NCBI GenBank assembly: GCA_025360665.1
Contig: JANYBU010000043.1
Span: 1 to 8,966, forward strand
Direction of reading: 5' to 3'
Length of the DNA stretch: 8,966 nucleotides
DNA from: Nitrospira sp.
GTDB taxonomy: Bacteria; Nitrospirota; Nitrospiria; Nitrospirales; Nitrospiraceae
Part shown: positions 1-5,959 of the stretch, piece by piece
Numbering within the stretch: the first letter of the stretch is position 1
Layout: each line of letters starts with the position of its first letter
The notes under the pieces: model-generated
The model's database searches: none
What the model was told of the DNA's origin: nothing
Seen by the model: the letters and a program-made list of their open reading frames with translations, nothing else
Program-made: the position numbers and the translations under genes

Positions 1-1239
1 CGAGATATTCTCAGCGTACTTGATGATCTCGATTGGCTGGAAGACAGGGTCTTGTGATCCCTTTGAGGACTCTGCTTCGACACGCTGCAGGAATGGGGCT
101 GGGCCGGTGATCGGCGCGTAGTTGAGGGTCGCTTCAACATCGAACGTCTTGGTATCTTTCGGCGTGGGGAAAGTAAAGGTCTCGACGCGCGTTTCTTCCG
201 GCTTCAAGACGGTATCTTCAAGGACCTTGACCGCCTCAAAATCGAAGCTCGTCTTCTGGCCCTTGGCATCCTGATAGACCCGGCCATAGACCCGCTTGTC
301 GGTAAAGACGGTCTTCAGATTCTTCCCTTTGATATCCAAATCGAGCACTACGGTCGCCCAGGCCGGATGGGTGGCCGGCAGATTGTGTGGGACGAGACTC
401 TGCACCTTCACCGTGACCGTGGTGTTCTCGCCCACGATTTTCGTTTGGACGTCCAGCTTGGCCGCTTCCTGGCGAAGCTTGCCGATGCGACCGGGGAAGG
501 TATGGTTGGCGGTTTTCCGCTTCTTCTCCCCGTTTGCCGACTCTCCGATTTGCTCCGGCATGTGACAGGTCTGGCACTCTTTGCCGGACTTGACCGCCTT
601 GCTCTGATCCCAGTTGCCCAGCAAATCGTTGGTCTTGCCTAAGTTGGCAGCCGAGGGAACCGACTGGTGGCAATTGAGGCAGAGATCGGACTTTTGAAAC
701 AGCCCCAGCTCCATCGACTGGTGCGCGCGGTTCTGAACCGCATCCTTATAGGGGCCATAGACCGTTTTGCTCTCGAGTTCATACTTGGGCTCCGGCGGTT
801 GTTTCGTCCGATCGACCTGCTTGATCAAGTGGCATGGCGCGCAGGCCACGCCGTCCAACGACGGGTCGCCGGCCTTGGCCTGATCGATAAAGAGCTGGAC
901 CTGATCGGGGAATTCGCGCACCTGCGGCGCATGGCAGCGAAAGCACAGGGCTTTGTCTTTTCCTGCCGGGGAAACCAAAAAGGCATCGAGCGAGGCGCGG
1001 AAGGCCGGCGAATGGATCGAGCGCGAGAGCGGAGAGGTGTCCCATTCTTCAAACACGCGCTCATGGCAACGTTTGCACTTGCTGGAGGTCGGAAAGGCCT
1101 GTTCAATGGTACTCTGCGACATAGCTAGTTCTTGCGCGAACATGCCGCGGTTAAACCATGGAGAAAGGAGCAACGCCGCCACCACCACGATTGCCGCGCC
1201 GATTCCGATCTTCAAGGTGATCGAGTCTCGCACCATCAT
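1..1239 (-). CDS. Membrane-anchored pentaheme cytochrome c (C-terminus beyond window)
   Basis: Five CXXCH heme c sites are visible: CKRCH (residues 55-59), CFRCH (99-103), CAPCH (133-137), CLNCH (187-191) and CQTCH (222-226). A hydrophobic segment at about residues 9-27, followed by a polar stretch, is an uncleaved anchor or signal peptide, so the heme domain should sit in the periplasm. After the hemes, from about residue 245, comes a region rich in beta-strand-like sequence with the pattern HNLPATHP, as in the C-terminal sandwich of many multiheme cytochromes. The frame is open for 413 codons to base 1, so the C-terminus is missing. The ATG at 1239 has AGAAGGA just upstream; an adjacent in-frame ATG at 1236 is equally usable. 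It is a paralogue of the cytochrome at 1393-2697, sharing CHLIKQV after heme 3 and YGPY before heme 4. The likely role is electron transfer in the cytochrome c554 / multiheme class; the redox partner is unknown. Confidence 0.9.
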   Translation of the reverse strand, partial: MMVRDSITLKIGIGAAIVVVAALLLSPWFNRGMFAQELAMSQSTIEQAFPTSSKCKRCHERVFEEWDTSPLSRSIHSPAFRASLDAFLVSPAGKDKALCFRCHAPQVREFPDQVQLFIDQAKAGDPSLDGVACAPCHLIKQVDRTKQPPEPKYELESKTVYGPYKDAVQNRAHQSMELGLFQKSDLCLNCHQSVPSAANLGKTNDLLGNWDQSKAVKSGKECQTCHMPEQIGESANGEKKRKTANHTFPGRIGKLRQEAAKLDVQTKIVGENTTVTVKVQSLVPHNLPATHPAWATVVLDLDIKGKNLKTVFTDKRVYGRVYQDAKGQKTSFDFEAVKVLEDTVLKPEETRVETFTFPTPKDTKTFDVEATLNYAPITGPAPFLQRVEAESSKGSQDPVFQPIEIIKYAENIS

Positions 1240-1265
1240 CCCATCCTTCTTCTTCAAGAACACCA

Positions 1266-1395
1266 AGCAGGATGCTCAAAAAGGCCATCCAGCAAGGCCG
1301 CAGGCGAATCGAAACCGGAGGCGTACCCTCGGGGGTACGTTGAGGATTTCGATGAGACGAGAACGCCGCTGGCGGGCTTTTTCAGCATCCTGCTA
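1266..1395. repeat. Short repeat element with inverted ends (element 1), about 130 bp
   Basis: The left end (1266-1286) and right end (1374-1394) are inverted repeats matching at 19 of 21 positions around the core AGCAGGATGCT(C/G)AAAAAG. In the middle is a perfect 7-bp hairpin, CGTACCC at 1322-1328 against GGGTACG at 1333-1339, with a 4-base loop. The element fills almost all of the gap between the two pentaheme cytochrome genes: its right end contains the TAG stop of the upstream gene (1393-1395) and its left end stops 26 bases before the downstream ATG. There is no open reading frame inside. It resembles a MITE- or REP-like non-autonomous element. Its RNA could fold into a long stem that marks or stabilises the 3' end of the upstream message. 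No U-tract follows, so it is not a canonical intrinsic terminator. Confidence 0.75.
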
Positions 1396-2697
1396 AAGCA
1401 TTTTGGCCCGATAGGTCAGCAAGCGAGGCTGCGTATACTCATCGAAAATCTTCTTCGCGCTTTCCCGCTCTTTGTCGGTCGCCAAGGTTGCGAGATATTT
1501 CTCCTTGAGCGCCGGTTCGGGCGTCGGAATCAACGCATAGTTCAACACCGCTTCAATCGACGCGGCAGTCTCGCCGGCTGGAATCGAAAGGGAAAATGGC
1601 ACTTTTCTCGTATGGCCCCCCTTGATGAAGGGATCGGGAATTGGGCCTCGGAGAATTTTGTCGTAGGGCAAGCCAAACTGCTTGGTCTCTTCCTTCAGCA
1701 CCTTGCCCTGCGCATCCTTGGCGGTAAGGACCAGATAGAACTGCTTGAGCACCGGGTCGCCGTCAGGAAAGCTGTGAGGGAGGCTGCCGATTCTCACCAG
1801 CGCCGTCCCTTCCACGGCAGAGGCCGACTTGCTGGTTTCAAGATCCACGCGGGGCATCCATTCGGCCTGTAGATTTCGATTCTTGATGAGGGTGCCGGGA
1901 ACCACCACGCCGCGGAACCAGTGGCGACCGATTGCGCGCGTCATGGCGCCGCGCTTCGAGGTGGAACTGCCGGTCGAGGGCTCCATGTGGCAGTCTTGGC
2001 AAATCGTCCCCTGCAAAATCTCACCGACCAGATCCTTCTGCGTCACATCCTTGACCTTATCGAAGTGGCAGGAGGCGCAATAGTTCGCGCCTCGGAACAG
2101 TTCGGACTGCGCCGCAGGATGGACGAGATTTTCCTCCGGGTCCGCATAGGGTCCATAGATCATCTTGCCTGGCTCGATCTTGAACGACGGCGGAGAGTTC
2201 GGTGTCTGTTCGACCTGCTTGATCAGGTGGCAGGAAGCGCAACCGATGCCTTCCACTTGCGGCTTGCCGGACAACACCTGGGCCACAATCTTATCGGCAT
2301 GTTGCGGGAACACGGTGGTCGACGGCACATGACAGGCGAGACAACGGCGGCGCTCGTCAGTCGTCGGATTGGTCTGCAGCCAGACGCCCAATACCGTGCG
2401 GAACACCGGTGACTCCAGTGATGTACCATGCAAGAGCGCCGCATCGACGCGACCAAACGTTTTAAGGTCCGGCGTCTGTTCGCGCACGCCTTTCCACTCT
2501 TCATAGTGCCGATCGTGGCATTGTTTGCAGTCTTCCGATCGAATGAAGATCTTTTCAATTTCCACCACCCAGTCGGCCGGAGCCTCTGCCTTCTGTGCGA
2601 TGGCGCGGCCCTGATACAGGCCGATGACTCCCACAATGAGCCCGAGGAAGAGGCCTACGGCGATTCGCGGTGTATGCCGGATGAATCGTGACATCAT
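1393..2697 (-). CDS. Membrane-anchored pentaheme cytochrome c
   Basis: With the start at 2697 the protein has 434 residues. An N-terminal hydrophobic segment (about 11-28) is a signal anchor. Five CXXCH sites follow: CKQCH (57-61), CLACH (119-123), CASCH (153-157), CASCH (207-211) and CQDCH (233-237). From about residue 275 a strand-rich domain ends in a short charged tail. The ATG at 2697 overlaps the TGA of the PDZ gene as TGATG, which argues for translational coupling and against an ATG 14 codons further upstream inside that gene. GGGA lies shortly before the start. The protein is a paralogue of the cytochrome at 1-1239, with the same heme order and the shared GCASCHLIKQV / YGPY region, but a longer spacer between hemes 1 and 2. 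It probably transfers electrons in the periplasm. The TAG stop is the first base triplet of a repeat element. Confidence 0.92.
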   Translation of the reverse strand: MMSRFIRHTPRIAVGLFLGLIVGVIGLYQGRAIAQKAEAPADWVVEIEKIFIRSEDCKQCHDRHYEEWKGVREQTPDLKTFGRVDAALLHGTSLESPVFRTVLGVWLQTNPTTDERRRCLACHVPSTTVFPQHADKIVAQVLSGKPQVEGIGCASCHLIKQVEQTPNSPPSFKIEPGKMIYGPYADPEENLVHPAAQSELFRGANYCASCHFDKVKDVTQKDLVGEILQGTICQDCHMEPSTGSSTSKRGAMTRAIGRHWFRGVVVPGTLIKNRNLQAEWMPRVDLETSKSASAVEGTALVRIGSLPHSFPDGDPVLKQFYLVLTAKDAQGKVLKEETKQFGLPYDKILRGPIPDPFIKGGHTRKVPFSLSIPAGETAASIEAVLNYALIPTPEPALKEKYLATLATDKERESAKKIFDEYTQPRLLTYRAKML

Positions 2698-3182
2698 CAA
2701 TCCCGTTTGCAGCCGACGAAATGAAAATTCACCCCCCACCCGACCGGATCGCCTGGATCGGCCGGCTCATAGGTGCCGATGGTGAAGTTACATTCTTTCA
2801 TCCCGCGCTTGATCGCTCTCCCAAAATCAATCATGTTTCCGATCTCGGTCTTGTCGATTTCCTTGATGATGGATCGGACCTTGATACCGGCATAGTCGGC
2901 GCGTGAGCTCCCAATCACTTCGAACACCGCGACGCCCTGCGCCCGTTCGAGTTTCAACTCTTTTTTGATATCCTCGTCCACGTCTCCGACGATCACGCCG
3001 AATTCTTCACCCAATCGCGCGGCCTCATCCACGGTCATCGGCTCCTGATCCGCCGCACTCACCGGGGCCGGCGCGAGACCGGCCAGGGCTCCCATGCACA
3101 GGCTGACACACAAGACAAAGGCCCTTCCACTCTGAAGGGCCTTTGTGTGAGCACTGACTGAACTGCTTCGAACATCCTCCAA
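2697..3182 (-). CDS. Secreted single-PDZ-domain protein
   Basis: This 161-residue protein has a basic N-terminal region (K14, R20), a hydrophobic core (about 21-37) and a likely signal peptidase site after PAPVSA near residue 43-44. One PDZ domain of the DegP/HtrA type follows at about residues 60-137, with the pattern GVAVFEVIGSSRADYAGIK. No protease domain is present. Two cysteines (131, 158) could form a disulfide. The start is inferred as TTG at 3182: an in-frame TGA lies two codons upstream, AAAGG sits 8 bases before the TTG, and starting later (TTG at 3113 or ATG at 3095) would remove the basic part of the signal peptide. The stop overlaps the cytochrome ATG by one base, so the two proteins are probably made together. 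A role as periplasmic chaperone or scaffold for the cytochromes is an inference from PDZ function and position. Confidence 0.85.
   Translation of the reverse strand: MEDVRSSSVSAHTKALQSGRAFVLCVSLCMGALAGLAPAPVSAADQEPMTVDEAARLGEEFGVIVGDVDEDIKKELKLERAQGVAVFEVIGSSRADYAGIKVRSIIKEIDKTEIGNMIDFGRAIKRGMKECNFTIGTYEPADPGDPVGWGVNFHFVGCKRD
3115..3146. other. Strong terminator-like hairpin inside the 5' coding region of the PDZ gene
   Basis: A perfect 13-bp inverted repeat, ACAAAGGCCCTTC at 3115-3127 and GAAGGGCCTTTGT at 3134-3146, is separated by a 6-base loop. On the minus strand the stem is preceded by ACA and followed by TTTGTCTTG, giving a terminator-like shape without a full T-run. It lies within codons about 13-23 of the PDZ gene if translation starts at TTG 3182. 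It also covers the GGAAGGG that would serve as ribosome binding site for the alternative TTG at 3113. It could act as an attenuator, a translational switch or a partial terminator; which one cannot be decided from sequence. Confidence 0.6.
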
Positions 3183-3229
3183 CGTTCACGCCTTTCATCC
3201 GCACAGGAACTGTCATTCATTAAGAAGCT

Positions 3230-3446
3230 GGCAGGCTGCGGAAAAACTACTTTAACACGCGAGAACTTCGATGGCCCGCACGTACGGCACAACGGAAGAA
3301 CACTCCCGCAAGATAGCCGAGCGAGACTGGCGGGATGGGCGAGACGAGATGGGAATTCACTCTGTCCACGTCGCGCCTTTCTCGCCAGTCTCGCGCTTCA
3401 CGCGCCACGGTCTGTGGCGCTGGCGGACTTTTTCAGCATCCTGCTA
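3230..3446. repeat. Repeat element with inverted ends and internal palindromes (element 2), about 217 bp
   Basis: The left end (3230-3248, GGCAGGCTGCGGAAAAACT) and the right end (3427-3445) are imperfect inverted repeats matching at 15 of 19 positions. The right end is nearly identical to the right end of element 1 over about 28 bases, read on the minus strand as TAGCAGGATGCTGAAAAAG followed by (T/C)CCGCCAGCG. The interior differs from element 1. It holds a perfect 12-bp inverted repeat (GCGAGACTGGCG at 3321-3332, CGCCAGTCTCGC at 3383-3394) that extends imperfectly to about 28-bp arms, and a perfect 7-bp hairpin (3402-3408 / 3414-3420). Together with 3183-3229 this is the whole gap between the heme-b-subunit-like gene and the PDZ gene. 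No reading frame or clear promoter was found in it. Confidence 0.7.
3402..3420. other. GC-rich hairpin just downstream of the heme-b-subunit-like gene
   Basis: GCGCCAC (3402-3408) pairs perfectly with GTGGCGC (3414-3420) around a 5-base loop, about 24 bases after the stop codon of the gene at 3444-4271. No T-run follows, so Rho-independent termination is not well supported. It could be a 3'-end stabilising stem or part of the folding of repeat element 2. Confidence 0.5.
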
Positions 3447-4271
3447 GAGCTTCGTAATAGGGTCGATCACCAGCTGAAACCAGGGCGCGACGGATTTCTG
3501 CCCGTTCCGCTCTTTGTTCTCACCGTTCCATACGGCAAACGACACGGTTTGCACCCGACCTGGAATCAGCTTGGCTTCGTTCTCTGGCTCTTCGCTCACC
3601 AAGGGTCTACGCATGACGACATGCCACACCCCGTCTTTCCACGTAGCCTGCCCCTGGACTCGGCCCTGTTTCTCTTTGGTCGTCAGGGTACTAAACCCCC
3701 CGCCGATGAGGTCCTCGACCGAAGAGACTCGGCGCGGAATGACTTCAAACGTCCGCACGCCATCGCGGGCTTTCTCGGAAGTCTTGGCGGCCCGGCGATC
3801 GATATCGCTCTGCCAATCGGCCTTCCAATGCCAGATATTGATGTAGTGATCGAGTTGGCCCATGCAGAAGAACGCGGGAGCATCGCCGAGCGGTAGTCCA
3901 ATCGCGACGCCGTCGCGAAAGGTCCCCGGCGTCAGACGGTCGTTCTTCGTGTTGTCCTGCCATTCAAGCAGAAACGCGATCTCGGTTCCATTGTGGAGCG
4001 ACCGCACCGTCAAGGCTCGCGCGGTCGGCTCAGGCCAGACCGGTCTGGTAATCACTTGACCGCTCAACGGAAGCGTCATCGGCGAGACCTTGGCCCAGGC
4101 GGCGTCCTCGGGCCCCGTTGGCACTTCCCCCTCGACGAGGCGCGTGCGAATAATCATCCCCTCGGAACTGACGAGGGGCACGCCGACGCCCACTAAAACA
4201 CCGGCCACAACCAGAATGAAGAGGAACAGGAGAAGCAACGGGCGAGAAGAAATCTTCGTCGTCGTACGCAC
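3444..4271 (-). CDS. NxrC-like heme b gamma subunit of a type II DMSO-reductase-family enzyme (candidate)
   Basis: The 275-residue product has one N-terminal hydrophobic segment (about 11-33), a signal peptide or anchor that places the rest in the periplasm. The body resembles the ethylbenzene-dehydrogenase-related heme-binding domain found in EbdC, DdhC, ClrC and the proposed NxrC subunits of nitrite oxidoreductase. In that family one heme b is held by a methionine and a lysine. Candidates here are Met137 (PAFFCMGQL) and Lys259 (NGQKSVAPW), placed as expected before a tryptophan-rich strand and near the C-terminus. There is no CXXCH. The start is GTG at 4271, with GAGGA 9 bases upstream. The catalytic (molybdopterin) and Fe-S subunits are not in the window, so this is either an orphan gamma subunit or a distant partner. 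The TAG stop coincides with the edge of repeat element 2. Specific assignment as nxrC is not claimed. Confidence 0.75.
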   Translation of the reverse strand: MRTTTKISSRPLLLLFLFILVVAGVLVGVGVPLVSSEGMIIRTRLVEGEVPTGPEDAAWAKVSPMTLPLSGQVITRPVWPEPTARALTVRSLHNGTEIAFLLEWQDNTKNDRLTPGTFRDGVAIGLPLGDAPAFFCMGQLDHYINIWHWKADWQSDIDRRAAKTSEKARDGVRTFEVIPRRVSSVEDLIGGGFSTLTTKEKQGRVQGQATWKDGVWHVVMRRPLVSEEPENEAKLIPGRVQTVSFAVWNGENKERNGQKSVAPWFQLVIDPITKL

Positions 4272-4298
4272 TATGTAAGATCCTCGGGTGACCGGCGC

Positions 4299-4318
4299 GA
4301 GCCCATCCTGATGGGCTC
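4299..4318. other. Perfect hairpin upstream of the heme-b-subunit-like gene
   Basis: GAGCCCATC (4299-4307) pairs perfectly with GATGGGCTC (4310-4318) across a 2-base gap (the real loop would open one or two pairs). It ends 27 bases before the GTG start at 4271. No T-run follows on either strand. It may be an RNA stem in the leader or an operator-like palindrome. Confidence 0.5.
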
Positions 4319-4335
4319 AGAGTACCACAAAGCCA

Positions 4336-4360
4336 GGGCGCGACTAAACCGACTGCGCCC
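4336..4360. other. Hairpin just after the NHL gene stop
   Basis: GGGCGC (4336-4341) pairs with GCGCCC (4355-4360), starting 6 bases after the TAG stop of the NHL gene. The loop is 13 bases. The minus-strand sequence after it (TGGCTTTGTGG) is only mildly T-rich. It may be a weak terminator or an mRNA-processing stem separating the NHL gene from the gene at 3444-4271. Confidence 0.35.
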
Positions 4361-4366
4361 GGATTT

Positions 4367-5620
4367 CTACCAGAGTTTCACGCGGCGAATTTTATTTTCG
4401 CTCCGTTCGCAGATGTAGAGATAGCCCTGGGAGTCCAGTGAGAGTCCGACTGGAGAGTTGACGACGGCCTCCACTCCGAGGAGTCCGTCTCCATGCTTCA
4501 CGGTCCCTGCCGACTCTTTCGCCACGAAGCGCGCAGCGCCGCAGCCACCCATATTCTTGTCTTCGTAGCCGCTGTCGCCGTTGCCCGCCACCGTCGTGAT
4601 CAAGCCGGTCCCAACGTCCACCTTGCGCACGCGATGGTTCATCGTGTCGGAGATGTAGAGATTGTCCTGTTGATCGACTACCACGGCTTCCGGCGCATGA
4701 AGCATAGCTCTGATCGCCGGCTTGTCGTCACCGTCGTAGCCGTACCGGCACACGCCGGCCACTGTCGAGATGATGCCGCTGCGGTGATCGATGCTGCGGA
4801 CGCGGTTACTGCCCTTGTCGACGAAAATAATATCGCCTTTCCCGTTCACCGTGAGCCCGACGACATCATAGAGGCGGGCTTCGAGCGCGGGCTTTCCATC
4901 GTCGAGATACATGGACATGTCCAGTCCGTCTGAACAGACCGGCATGAGCCAACCATGGTCGTCGCTGAAATCGATGCCGATAGCATCCCCGGAAAGCACA
5001 ACCAGATTCCGTGCAACGAGCGGCTGCTCACGGGCCTCGTCCTCGGCCGTCCACGTCCCGGCCACGGTCGTGACCATACCCGTCCGGGGATCGTAGCGAC
5101 GGATTCGGTGCGCCTGGGTGTCGGCGATGTACATCACGTCGTTGGGGTCGAAGGCGATTGCGGCCGGCCAAGTGAGGTTGACCTCGAGGGCCGGACCATC
5201 TCCGTTGAACCCATGCTGCCCGGTGCCGATGATCGTGGTGATGATGCCGGTCTCATGGTCCACTTTCCGGATGCGGTTACTGCCGGAATCGCAGGTATAG
5301 AGATCGTTGCGGGAGTCAAACGCGACGTCAAGCGGCAAATAGAGCCCGGCTTCCCCACAAGGGCCTTCGTCGCCGCTATAGCAGGTTTCGCCGATGCCGG
5401 CGAAATTATGGAGTGTGCCTTCCCGGAGATTGACCCGCCGGATGCGATCGGACCCGGACTCGGCAAAGTAGAACCAGGTCTCGTCTTTGTCGAGCGCGGC
5501 GTGATGGGGCAGTGGGATCCCGGACTTGACCGCCCGTTTTCCATCGCCGGTGCTCCGGGCCTTGCCGTTGCCTGCGAAGGTTTCGATATAGCCGGTCGCA
5601 AGTTGCAGTTCGGTTTCCAT
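4367..5620 (-). CDS. NHL-repeat beta-propeller protein, cytoplasmic-looking
   Basis: This 417-residue protein is built almost entirely of NHL-type repeats with the pattern (I)TTVAGxG..GDG.PA...L..P..VA.D...LYI.D..NHR(I/V)RKVD..TG. Blades begin near residues 13, 71, 127, 183 (degenerate), 249, 284 and 341, giving about six or seven blades and a closed propeller. Such domains usually bind proteins or other ligands and have no catalytic activity of their own. No signal peptide, Tat motif or membrane segment is visible at the N-terminus, although its neighbours act at the membrane or in the periplasm. It has several scattered cysteines but no CXXCH. The start is ATG 5620, with AGG 7-9 bases upstream and an in-frame TAG a few codons before it. 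It lies 29 bases downstream of tatA in an apparent operon. Its function is not known. Confidence 0.88.
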   Translation of the reverse strand: METELQLATGYIETFAGNGKARSTGDGKRAVKSGIPLPHHAALDKDETWFYFAESGSDRIRRVNLREGTLHNFAGIGETCYSGDEGPCGEAGLYLPLDVAFDSRNDLYTCDSGSNRIRKVDHETGIITTIIGTGQHGFNGDGPALEVNLTWPAAIAFDPNDVMYIADTQAHRIRRYDPRTGMVTTVAGTWTAEDEAREQPLVARNLVVLSGDAIGIDFSDDHGWLMPVCSDGLDMSMYLDDGKPALEARLYDVVGLTVNGKGDIIFVDKGSNRVRSIDHRSGIISTVAGVCRYGYDGDDKPAIRAMLHAPEAVVVDQQDNLYISDTMNHRVRKVDVGTGLITTVAGNGDSGYEDKNMGGCGAARFVAKESAGTVKHGDGLLGVEAVVNSPVGLSLDSQGYLYICERSENKIRRVKLW

Positions 5621-5649
5621 ATAATACCTGTGGCCCTAATCCCGGCTAT

Positions 5650-5931
5650 CTAGCCGCGTGAAGCTGATTGAACCGTCGCGGCTGGCTGCCCCACTGGAGC
5701 CGGCGCTTGCACCGTGGATTCCGGAATCGCTTGCTGCGGAGCAGCTGCTGTCTGCTGCTGGGTCGCTTGGGCTTCGGCTTCAATCGCGTCCGCCTCATGC
5801 ACGGACTTCTTGAAGCCCTTGATCGCCTTACCGATTCCTTCCCCCAGCTGCGGCAGTTTGCCTGCACCGAAGATGATCAGCACGATGAAGAGGATCAGGA
5901 TCAACTCTGTAAAACCAAGGCTCCCAAACAT
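5650..5931 (-). CDS. tatA: Sec-independent (twin-arginine) protein translocase subunit TatA
   Basis: This 93-residue protein has the TatA/E layout. A short N-terminal transmembrane helix (about 5-20) carries a polar Glu9 where other TatA proteins have a polar residue. The FGAGKLPQLG hinge (21-30) follows, then the amphipathic helix with GKAIKGFKKS (34-43) and a disordered Gln/Ala/Pro-rich tail. TatA oligomers form the pore-side component of the Tat system, which exports folded cofactor-containing proteins such as molybdoenzymes across the cytoplasmic membrane. The ATG at 5931 has a strong GGAGG 8 bases upstream. No tatB or tatC is adjacent. Placement beside a heme b subunit and cytochromes fits a dedicated or duplicated copy serving a respiratory complex, an inference from context. 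TatE-like naming cannot be excluded; TatB is unlikely because the hinge is typical of TatA. Confidence 0.95.
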   Translation of the reverse strand: MFGSLGFTELILILFIVLIIFGAGKLPQLGEGIGKAIKGFKKSVHEADAIEAEAQATQQQTAAAPQQAIPESTVQAPAPVGQPAATVQSASRG

Positions 5932-5959
5932 GGTGTGTTCCTCCGTATGAATGGGTAAA

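Noticed and set aside
1266..1395. CRISPR-like repeat
   Set aside because: There are only two inverted arms with no regularly spaced direct repeats.
1132..1872. Plus-strand open frame of 246 codons
   Set aside because: It runs antisense across the cytochrome gene, an inverted-repeat element and the start of the other cytochrome. It has no domain-like sequence, while the opposite strand encodes clear CXXCH proteins.
2698..2739. Upstream ATG at 2739 for the pentaheme cytochrome (14 extra residues)
   Set aside because: It lies inside the PDZ coding region and would put charged residues before the anchor without need. The TGATG overlap at 2697 is the better start.
3025..3292. Two minus-strand frames overlapping the PDZ gene start, one with GGAGG before ATG 3175
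   Set aside because: Their translations are compositionally odd and lack a signal peptide or domain. The PDZ frame gives a clear signal peptide and domain.
3230..3446. Element 2 as a small RNA gene or riboswitch
   Set aside because: The palindromes are better explained by repeat structure shared with element 1. No promoter or known riboswitch core was recognised.
3414..3896. Plus-strand open frame of 160 codons beginning inside repeat element 2
   Set aside because: It is antisense to the heme-b-subunit-like gene and no ribosome binding site or recognisable domain is seen.
4955..5653. Plus-strand open frame of 232 codons
   Set aside because: It is antisense to the NHL propeller gene; its repetitive look is the mirror of the NHL repeats.
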